From: Candidatus Krumholzibacteriia bacterium
Lineage (GTDB): Bacteria > Krumholzibacteriota > Krumholzibacteriia > LZORAL124-64-63
Reading direction: 5' to 3'
DNA length: 10,965 nucleotides
Assembly: GCA_030590265.1 (NCBI GenBank)
Contig: JAUUYW010000080.1
Location: forward strand, 1-10,965
Below the pieces are notes generated by a model, which made no database searches, was not told the origin of the DNA, and was given only the letters and a program-made list of their open reading frames with translations. The position numbers and the translations under genes are program-made. This document shows, piece after piece, positions 1-5,776 of the stretch. Positions within the stretch are counted from its first letter, which is position 1. The number at the start of each line of letters is the position of its first letter.

Positions 1-62
1 CCGTAAAAAAATCGGTCCTCGTCGTATCGATTGTCCCAGTTGTTTGCGTGTTTTTTGGTCAT
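1..62 (-). CDS. N-terminus of probable class I SAM-dependent methyltransferase (partial)
   Basis: A minus-strand reading frame begins with ATG at 62-60 and runs off the left edge after 20 full codons. It reads MTKKHANNWDNRYDEDRFFY and then a probable Gly. A clear Shine-Dalgarno, GGAG at 71-68, lies 5 nt before the ATG. The pattern W-D-x-R-Y-x(4)-F-x-Y-G is the usual N-terminal signature of small class I SAM-dependent methyltransferases of the TehB/thiopurine-methyltransferase-like type, where it precedes the glycine-rich SAM-binding strand (not visible here). The gene diverges from mdh, with 180 bp between the two starts. That this is a real gene start is well supported by the ribosome-binding site and codon pattern. 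The family rests on about 20 residues and the substrate cannot be guessed. Confidence 0.6.
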   Translation of the reverse strand, partial: MTKKHANNWDNRYDEDRFFY

Positions 63-149
63 TGTCTCTCCGGGCTGTTGTTGGAAATCCCCACCGGCGT
101 TGTGGCTCATTACACTAACGAATAATCTGGAATTCCGCACCGTCGGGTG

Positions 150-169
150 TTAACGTCCAATTATTAACG
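150..169. repeat. Direct repeat TTAACG, 14-bp period, in the divergent mdh/methyltransferase intergenic region
   Basis: TTAACG occurs at 150-155 and again at 164-169, separated by TCCAATTA. The AT-rich patch lies between the divergent starts at 62 and 243. Two equally oriented copies could be a regulator site or part of a promoter region, but I find no convincing -35/-10 pair around them. The rest of 63-242 shows no gene. Confidence 0.3.
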
Positions 170-174
170 ATGAT

Positions 175-192
175 GTCCGCTTTCGGGCGGAC
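175..192 (+). promoter_or_regulatory. Short GC hairpin in the mdh leader
   Basis: GTCCGC at 175-180 pairs with GCGGAC at 187-192. The arms can extend by a T-G wobble to close a TTCG loop. The hairpin lies about 50 nt upstream of the mdh ATG and would be in its 5' leader if transcription starts upstream. There is no T-run, so it is not an obvious terminator. A role in mRNA stability or regulation is only a possibility. Confidence 0.35.
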
Positions 193-242
193 AGAGCGTA
201 ATCGCAATCATGCAGTCAACCTCCAGCAAGGAGACCAGGACA

Positions 243-1196
243 ATGATCAACAAAATCGGAATCGTCGGTGGCGGGAATATCGGCGGTGTATGCGTGTCGG
301 AAATTGTGAATCGTGGATTGGCTCGTGAAGTGGCCTTGGTTGACATCAAGGAACCCGATTTCGCCGCGGGCAAGTGCCTGGACATTGCCGAAGCCACACC
401 GGTTTACGGCAAAGACGTAAGGGTTATCGGCAGCAAGAGTTACGACATCCTTGAAGGCGCCGATTTCATCATCAACACCGCTGGTGTGCCCCGTGCCATG
501 CGACCCGACGGGACTTTCCCCAGCCGGGATGAGCTGTTGGCCATCAACCTGAAGATCACCGACTTCGTTGCCGCGGGTATCAAAAAATATGCCCCCAACG
601 CCTTTGTGATCTCCATCGCCAACCCTCTCGATGCCATCGTTTACCGTCTTTTCAAAAAGAGCGGCATCAAAGCCCACAAAATCATGGGTATGGCCGGCGT
701 ATTGGACAGCGCCCGCTACAAGTACTTCGTGGCTCAGGAAGCCGGCCTTTCGGTGGAGAACATTGAAGCTGTGGTGCTTGGTGGTCATGGCGATACCATG
801 GTTCCCATTCGCTCTGCTTGCCGCATTTATGGGCTGCCTGTGGAACAGTTCGTTTCCAAGGCCAAGTTGGCCAAAATCGAGAAACGCACCCGGGCCGCCG
901 GTGGTGAAGTGGTCAAACTGCTGGGCAGTGGATCCGCCTTTGTCAGCCCTGCTGTCAGTGCTTTGGAAATGATCGAAGCCATGGCTTTCGACAAAAAGAA
1001 AATTCTGCCCGTGGCCGCCTATCTGCAGGGCGAGTATGGCGTGAAGAAACTCTTTGTCGGTGTGCCTGTGGTATTGGGCAAGAACGGCATCGAAAAAATC
1101 ATCAAAGTCAAACTGGATGCCGACGAGAAGAAGGCCCTGAGGGTCTCCGTCAACGCGGTGAAGAAAACTTGCGCCGCTGTGGACAAAGTGAAATAG
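243..1196 (+). CDS. mdh: Malate dehydrogenase (NAD), LDH/MDH superfamily
   Basis: The 317-aa product interconverts malate and oxaloacetate with NAD in the cytoplasm (TCA cycle). The N-terminal Rossmann fold shows GGGNIGG at 9-15 for dinucleotide binding and Asp34 at the end of strand 2, the residue that binds the NAD ribose and favours NAD over NADP. The catalytic core shows Asn127-Pro128, the Asp155/Arg158 pair in LDSARY, and the catalytic His182 in GGHGDTMVP. Length fits the dimer/tetramer LDH-like MDH group. The ATG at 243 is chosen because AGGAG at 229-233 precedes it and the protein then starts MINKIGIVGGG; an upstream in-frame ATG at 210 adds 11 unlikely residues. Oddity: the mobile substrate loop between the two arginines that bind substrate (Arg84 and Arg95) has ten residues instead of the usual five. 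MDH is favoured over lactate dehydrogenase because of the Arg-rich loop, but that insertion leaves substrate specificity slightly open. It appears monocistronic, with a hairpin downstream. Confidence 0.93.
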   Translation: MINKIGIVGGGNIGGVCVSEIVNRGLAREVALVDIKEPDFAAGKCLDIAEATPVYGKDVRVIGSKSYDILEGADFIINTAGVPRAMRPDGTFPSRDELLAINLKITDFVAAGIKKYAPNAFVISIANPLDAIVYRLFKKSGIKAHKIMGMAGVLDSARYKYFVAQEAGLSVENIEAVVLGGHGDTMVPIRSACRIYGLPVEQFVSKAKLAKIEKRTRAAGGEVVKLLGSGSAFVSPAVSALEMIEAMAFDKKKILPVAAYLQGEYGVKKLFVGVPVVLGKNGIEKIIKVKLDADEKKALRVSVNAVKKTCAAVDKVK

Positions 1197-1235
1197 TCCA
1201 TTTTGGTTCAAGAGTATGGATTTCCAGGCAACAAA

Positions 1236-1261
1236 AGCGCCGGCCTTTTTGGGCCGGCGCT
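1236..1261 (+). terminator. Hairpin terminator-like structure after mdh
   Basis: GCGCCGGCC at 1237-1245 and GGCCGGCGC at 1252-1260 are a perfect 9-bp stem, extendable by one A-T pair, with loop TTTTTG. It starts 40 nt after the mdh stop. No T-run follows the stem; the Ts are in the loop. Position and stability suggest transcript end formation or 3'-end protection, but it is not a textbook intrinsic terminator. Confidence 0.6.
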
Positions 1262-1361
1262 GTCTGCAAAACAACCAAAAGGCTGTTTTACAATCCACAC
1301 CGGTCTTCTTCCGATTAGATTGTTCTAAAGTTTTCCCGAATAGACAAGAGTTATCACAAAT

Positions 1362-1378
1362 ACGTTATTTTATAACGT
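1362..1378. promoter_or_regulatory. Perfect palindrome, probable operator upstream of the M14 peptidase promoter
   Basis: ACGTTAT-TTT-ATAACGT is a perfect inverted repeat with 7-bp arms and a 3-bp spacer in an AT-rich stretch. It ends exactly where the proposed -35 element begins. This geometry is typical of a binding site for a dimeric helix-turn-helix regulator. Which regulator binds cannot be read from the window. Confidence 0.5.
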
Positions 1379-1407
1379 TTGAGATGTTCTTGAAAATCTG
1401 GTAAAAT
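1379..1407 (+). promoter_or_regulatory. Sigma70-like promoter for the M14 carboxypeptidase
   Basis: TTGAGA at 1379-1384 (-35) and TAAAAT at 1402-1407 (-10) are separated by 17 bp, the optimal spacing. Transcription would begin near 1414 and give a leader of about 70 nt before the ATG at 1483. Consensus match is 4/6 for the -35 and 5/6 for the -10. The call rests on sequence match only. Confidence 0.5.
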
Positions 1408-1482
1408 AGATAGGTTGATTGAATTGCACGTTGGAGGCCAGGGTTATTGGGTCTCCCTTCCCGTCCTACTGTGGAGGATACC

Positions 1483-4083
1483 ATGAACTGGTCCCGCTCA
1501 TTCGCTGCGATCTTATTCGCTCTTTCTCTTGTATTTGCCTTTTCGGCTCTGGCAGCCGAAGCACCTCACTCTCTCGTCCTGGTGCACCTTGATTCTGCTG
1601 CTGATCTCGATTTCCTGAAGAGCAACGTCAACCGCCTGGATATCCTTTCGATCAAACCAGGCCATCACGCGGAAATCGCTGCCCAACCAGACGACCTCGA
1701 TTTCCTCAAGGACTCTGGCCTGCGCATGGAAATCCTCACTGAAAACATGGAAGCCTCCGTTGCCTCCCGCAACAAGGATATTGGCTATGGTATCTTCCAC
1801 ACCTACAGTGAGAATACCGCCTTTGTGGACAGCCTTCACTTGCTCTACCCTGAAGTTGTCAGTGAGAAATGGTCCATCGGCCAGTCTCACGAAGGTCGCG
1901 ACCTCTGGTGCTTCCGCATTTCCGACAATCCCAATGTGGATGAAGACGAACCCGAAATCCTGATCGATGGCAAGCATCATGCCCGCGAGATCATGGCCTC
2001 CGAGTTCCCCATAATGTTCGCCGAATACCTGGCCATGAACTACGGCAGCGATCCCGCCATCACCTGGTTGCTGGACAACCGTGAACTTTACATCGTGCCC
2101 ATCGTCAATCCCGATGGTGACGTTTACAACGAAAGCGGTTATCCCGATGGTGGTGGTATGTGGCGCAAAAATCGTCGCAACAACGGCGGTGGTACCTATG
2201 GTGTCGACCCCAACCGCAACTATCCCTACAACTGGGGACTGGACAACAATGGCAGCAGCCCGTATCCCAGCGATGAAACTTATCGTGGCCCCTTTGCCGG
2301 TAGTGAGCCTGAAATCCAAGCCCTGATGGGGCTCATCAACGACCACAATTTCCGCACCCATGATTCGGTGCACACCTACAGCAACCTGACTCTTTACCCT
2401 TGGGGCTACACCAGCAGCGACTCGCCCCATCACAGCACTTTCGTGCACATGGGCGAAGAGATGACCAAGTACAACGGCTACACCCACGGTCAACCCAGCG
2501 ACATTCTGTACGATGTCAACGGTGGATCCGTCGATTGGGTTTATGGTGCTACCGAAGAGCATCCCATGATCTTCAGTTTCACCAATGAAATTGGTGGCTA
2601 TGGTGATGGTTTCTGGCCTGATGAAAGCCGTCGCGGACCTCTCTTCCAGGAGAATATCTGGCCTCACATTTACCTGATGCGCGCCGCCGGAACCTTTATC
2701 GATGTGCACTCACCTGTTGTTACCGGAGCTGCAAAAAGCATTGATCCCGGCCAAAATGGTTCACTCAATTTCACCATTGAGAACCAGTCGGTAGTGGCCA
2801 GCGCCATGGATCTGAACCTGACCGTCACCAGTGACGATGCCTGGATTCAATTCGGCTCTGTGGAGCGCAATGTTGGTGACCTTGCCGCCATGTCCAGCAC
2901 TACCCTTTTCAGTCCAGTGATCGTCTCCGTGGACGCCGGTTGCCCCGATGGACACCTGGCAAAGTTCACTGTCACCGTTCACATGGCCGAAGGCGACCTC
3001 GCCTTTCCCCTAGCCTTCATGGTGGGCTCGCCCAACAGCATTTTCGCCGATGACTTTGAAGGTGGCCTTGGCAACTGGTCAACCACCGGTGAATGGGGCA
3101 CAACCGCCAGTGAGTACCACAGTTTCGTGACCAGTCTTACCGATTCTCCAATTGGAGAATACAATGACCAGGAAGCCACCAGCGCCACCTTGAACGGTAG
3201 CTACATGGCAGCCACCCTGAGTTTCTGGCACCGCTACGATATTGAAGATGGCTACGATTATGGACGTGTTCAGGTATCGGCCAACGGCGGCGGCTGGAAT
3301 ACTTTGGTTTCCTATGACGGGACCCAAAACAGCTGGCAACAAGTGGAACTGGACCTGAGCGACTACACCGGCCAAAGCCTGCGCTTCCGTTTCATGCTGG
3401 AGACCGATTATTCCGTCACCGAAGACGGCTGGTACATTGACGACGTGATGCTCACCGGAGCAGGTTCTGACAACCTGGCCCCTGATGCTCCTTTGGCCAT
3501 CAGCCCAGTGGGTGGCGAGTCCGCGGGCAACCTGCCTTTCCTGACTGTCTCCAACGTCACCGACCCTGAAGGCGAAGACGTTACCTACGGTTTCCGCGTC
3601 TACACCGATGCCCTGGGAACCGACCTGGTTGCCTCGGCCGACGATGTGGCCGAAGGTGCCGGTCAAACCACCTGGCATAGCACTTACCTGGCCGACGGCA
3701 CCTACTACTGGCGCTCTTACGCCAGTGATGGCGTCGAACGCAGTGACCTGAGTGTTGTGGACTCGTTCAACGTGGAATCAACCACCGGCATTGGCGACAT
3801 CGTTTTCGACAACCCACAGCTGAAAATCCTGGGTAATGTGACCGGTGACGGTGCTCGGATGCAGCTGAACCTGCCCAGCAGCGCCCGTGTCACCGTGGAC
3901 ATCTACGATGCCCGTGGTGCCCGGATCCGTCAGCTGCACAGCGGCAACATGGCCAGCGGCAGCAGTGTCCTGGTTTGGGATGGCCGCGACAGCGGTGGTC
4001 GCAACGCCTCCAGTGGCGTGTACTTCGTGCGCGCAGTGGCTGGTGCCGAGGCCATGACTGGTCGGGTAGTGGTGGTTCGTTAA
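1483..4083 (+). CDS. Secreted M14 zinc carboxypeptidase with C-terminal FlgD-like/sorting-type domain
   Basis: This 866-aa exported metallocarboxypeptidase removes C-terminal residues from peptides outside the cytoplasm. ATG 1483 follows GGAGG (1473-1477) by 5 nt. Residues 1-24 form a signal peptide ending ALA. Residues 25-110 look like a propeptide with two copies of DLDFLK (41-46, 71-76). The M14 catalytic domain covers about 110-405: zinc ligands His166 and Glu169 (HHAREIM) and His297 (SVHTYS), Arg228 in WRKNRR, substrate carboxylate binders Asn244-Arg245 (VDPNRN), Tyr343 matching bovine CPA Tyr248, and catalytic Glu369 (FTNE). Val350 matches CPA Ile255, suggesting a hydrophobic, CPA-like preference. 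A beta-rich linker follows, then a MAM/immune-inhibitor-A-like jelly roll (about 520-658, FADDFEGG to WYIDDVMLTG), a fibronectin-III-like stretch (about 664-765) and a terminal FlgD-Ig/type IX-like domain (about 780-866, SGVYFVR to the last residues). The last domain suggests surface anchoring or secretion across the outer membrane. All catalytic residues are present. Confidence 0.92.
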   Translation: MNWSRSFAAILFALSLVFAFSALAAEAPHSLVLVHLDSAADLDFLKSNVNRLDILSIKPGHHAEIAAQPDDLDFLKDSGLRMEILTENMEASVASRNKDIGYGIFHTYSENTAFVDSLHLLYPEVVSEKWSIGQSHEGRDLWCFRISDNPNVDEDEPEILIDGKHHAREIMASEFPIMFAEYLAMNYGSDPAITWLLDNRELYIVPIVNPDGDVYNESGYPDGGGMWRKNRRNNGGGTYGVDPNRNYPYNWGLDNNGSSPYPSDETYRGPFAGSEPEIQALMGLINDHNFRTHDSVHTYSNLTLYPWGYTSSDSPHHSTFVHMGEEMTKYNGYTHGQPSDILYDVNGGSVDWVYGATEEHPMIFSFTNEIGGYGDGFWPDESRRGPLFQENIWPHIYLMRAAGTFIDVHSPVVTGAAKSIDPGQNGSLNFTIENQSVVASAMDLNLTVTSDDAWIQFGSVERNVGDLAAMSSTTLFSPVIVSVDAGCPDGHLAKFTVTVHMAEGDLAFPLAFMVGSPNSIFADDFEGGLGNWSTTGEWGTTASEYHSFVTSLTDSPIGEYNDQEATSATLNGSYMAATLSFWHRYDIEDGYDYGRVQVSANGGGWNTLVSYDGTQNSWQQVELDLSDYTGQSLRFRFMLETDYSVTEDGWYIDDVMLTGAGSDNLAPDAPLAISPVGGESAGNLPFLTVSNVTDPEGEDVTYGFRVYTDALGTDLVASADDVAEGAGQTTWHSTYLADGTYYWRSYASDGVERSDLSVVDSFNVESTTGIGDIVFDNPQLKILGNVTGDGARMQLNLPSSARVTVDIYDARGARIRQLHSGNMASGSSVLVWDGRDSGGRNASSGVYFVRAVAGAEAMTGRVVVVR

Positions 4084-4086
4084 GAA

Positions 4087-4914
4087 CTAGTCCTGAATAT
4101 CCTGAAGACCATTTGGATCAATCTGGGGGTGGCGTTTCGTCACCCCCAAAATATTGGGCACAATGAAATGGCCTTTGCGGTTACCCGGCAAATCCGCCAC
4201 ATCCACCGCCGGATGGTGGATCCACATGCTGGCCTCCACCCTTCCTTCCAAATGCTGAGCGGCCACCAACCCCAGGGGCAGGGACAAAAAGATTTCATTG
4301 AAGTCGTGCATGGACCAGCGACGATCGCAAATGATCAACAGGGCCCGACCATTGTAGTCTTCGCCCAAGGCTGCTTCCTGCCAACGATCCGTGGCCGGTT
4401 GCCAGCGATTCTCCCCCGCTCTTTTGATCAACCGCATGTTCTGGGCCACTGTGTTGTAGCGGGCCGCCACTTCGCCGAGGGTTATCTCGTCCAGGTCAAA
4501 AATGCGAAAATAGGGTTCCGCCGGATCGATGGGACCGATGGCAACGGCCGACAAATAGTCGTTGCGGAAGGTGTTGGTCACTTCGCCGTCAATTTTGAAA
4601 TAACCCACGTGGGTCACTTTGTCCGCCTGGTACATGCCGGCATTGATGACCGCCACCATGTTACCCAGCTCGCACCAGCGTTTGGACGTGCGACCCTTGA
4701 AACCGTCGGACTCTTCCGGCTTGTGGGCCCGCAGAGTCCAGAAATCCGTATCCACTCGCAGAACCAACAGGTCCCCGGCCGGGTCGGCTGAACGAAGGCC
4801 TGAATCAAAGCGGGCCAGCTCGAGTCCTTCTTCCAGAATGGTCCACTGGCCAAAGCTGGTTCCTGCCCCTAGGCACAGGACCAGCACCACAACAACAACC
4901 AAAGTCAATCTCAC
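4087..4914 (-). CDS. Secreted phosphodiester glycosidase-like (NAGPA/DUF2233) protein
   Basis: The product has 275 aa. The start is taken as GTG at 4914: it lies 4 nt after the upstream gene's TAG, a strong GGGGAGG sits in the last codons of that gene, and the protein then begins with a typical signal peptide (MRLT, a run of Val/Leu, then GTSFG before Gln23). The mature part resembles the phosphodiester glycosidase family (NAGPA catalytic domain, DUF2233): NAGMY at 91-95 followed by a glycine-containing strand (VGYFKIDGE, 103-111), and AQHLEGRVEAS at 219-229 in the place of the family's N-L-D-G-G motif. Members uncover phosphodiester-linked sugars or act on exopolysaccharide, but the substrate is unknown for most bacterial ones. 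Here Asp is replaced by Glu and the second Gly by Arg, so activity may differ. It is the last gene of the operon and its stop is 3 bp from the converging M14 gene's stop. Confidence 0.72.
   Translation of the reverse strand: MRLTLVVVVVLVLCLGAGTSFGQWTILEEGLELARFDSGLRSADPAGDLLVLRVDTDFWTLRAHKPEESDGFKGRTSKRWCELGNMVAVINAGMYQADKVTHVGYFKIDGEVTNTFRNDYLSAVAIGPIDPAEPYFRIFDLDEITLGEVAARYNTVAQNMRLIKRAGENRWQPATDRWQEAALGEDYNGRALLIICDRRWSMHDFNEIFLSLPLGLVAAQHLEGRVEASMWIHHPAVDVADLPGNRKGHFIVPNILGVTKRHPQIDPNGLQDIQD
4125..4147 (+). terminator. Strong hairpin 42 nt after the M14 stop, inside the converging gene
   Basis: GGGGGTGGCG (4125-4134) pairs with CGTCACCCCC (4138-4147), 10 bp including one G-U, around a TTT loop. 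For the plus strand it is in the right place to end the M14 transcript. It lies within the 3' coding end of the minus-strand glycosidase-like gene (around codons 257-265). There is no T-run after it on either strand, as with the hairpin after mdh. Confidence 0.5.
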
Positions 4915-4918
4915 GGCT

Positions 4919-5776
4919 CTAACCTCCCCAGGGATGCCATCCGAAACCGGGATACCACCGATTGGCAATCATATAAAACAGCACCGAATCGATCATCAAG
5001 TGCAGGATAATAATGTAGAACAACGAACGGGTTCGGCGATAGGTCAGTCCCTGGACCAAGGCGAAAGCAAAGATCACCACCGGGCCCCAGCCCACAAAAG
5101 CCATCTCGTGCAAAAAGCTGGTAAAGAAAAAGGCCTGGGCCAGATTGGCCTCCCGGAAACTGAAATGTCGGCTCAAAAGAACAAAAACAAAATTGATGAA
5201 AGCCAATTCGTCCCAAACACCGATAAAATTGCAACCCCAGAACAGCCGCCACAGGGCTTCGGTGCGCGGGCCTTCCAAGGGCAGGGGCCAGCTATGATGC
5301 AATGTGGGTGTCCACTGGTTGAAGTAGACCCACAAAAAAGCGAACGCGAGCACGAAGCCCAAAGGAAACCACATCCACATTTTTCGAGACCAGCGACCGT
5401 TGAACCAGCTGTAGTCCAAGGGTTCCTTCATCCAGTATTTAGCCAGCAGGGCCGGAACCAAGAGCACACCGATGCCCAGCATGAGGGCCAGTTCGAAGAC
5501 ATGGCCGTCGGTGGTATCACCGTCGATTTTGGTGAAGTGCAGGACCCCGATCAACCAGGCCAACAGCACCGTGGTCTTGGCCCAGCTCACATTCCCGGAG
5601 CGCCAGGCCAGGAATATGGACAGCACCAAAGGAGGCCAGCCCAGCCAGTGCCAATCCAAGGTGGGAACAGGTCCGCCATGGCCTTTGAGGCCGATGATCA
5701 GGACCATGGCTGCGGTCATCAACCACAGGCTAAGGCGTTTGGGAAAATCCACTACCGGGAGCACTGCTTCATTCAT
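4919..5776 (-). CDS. Polytopic membrane protein, divergent CPBP (Abi/Rce1-like) family
   Basis: The product has 285 aa and about seven or eight hydrophobic segments (roughly 15-31, 47-58, 66-80, 93-112, 135-152, 180-202, 213-245, 252-270). CPBP intramembrane proteases carry EExxxR, FxxxH and a late HxxxN/D motif. Here the matching positions are Asp189-Glu190 (WDELAFIN, no Arg), His223 (SFLHE) and His259-x3-Asp263 (ILHLMID). The Glu and both His are kept, but the first Glu and the Arg are lost, so it is either a divergent protease or an inactive relative. ATG 5776 is preferred. It overlaps the end of the S9 peptidase gene by 8 nt, and GGAA lies just before it (GAGG is 12 nt away). An alternative TTG at 5794 would add six residues. 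It is coupled downstream to the glycosidase-like gene (4-nt gap). The membrane nature is sure, the family is likely, the function unknown. Confidence 0.68.
   Translation of the reverse strand: MNEAVLPVVDFPKRLSLWLMTAAMVLIIGLKGHGGPVPTLDWHWLGWPPLVLSIFLAWRSGNVSWAKTTVLLAWLIGVLHFTKIDGDTTDGHVFELALMLGIGVLLVPALLAKYWMKEPLDYSWFNGRWSRKMWMWFPLGFVLAFAFLWVYFNQWTPTLHHSWPLPLEGPRTEALWRLFWGCNFIGVWDELAFINFVFVLLSRHFSFREANLAQAFFFTSFLHEMAFVGWGPVVIFAFALVQGLTYRRTRSLFYIIILHLMIDSVLFYMIANRWYPGFGWHPWGG

Noticed and set aside
216..1298. Long open frame antisense to mdh (about 360 codons)
   Set aside because: It is the mirror of a well-supported malate dehydrogenase gene, has a His/Asp/Gly-rich non-protein-like composition and no start signal. 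Codon bias of the real gene explains it.
1216..1404. Small plus-strand frame between mdh and the M14 gene
   Set aside because: It runs through the mdh hairpin, the palindrome and the M14 promoter and has no ribosome-binding site.
1513..2709. Long open frame antisense to the M14 gene
   Set aside because: Low-complexity Val/Gly/Ile/His composition typical of a shadow frame; the plus-strand frame has every catalytic residue.
4084..4095. Imperfect palindrome AGAACTAGTCCT at the convergent stops
   Set aside because: Too short, with a mismatch, and explained by the two stop codons; not treated as a site.
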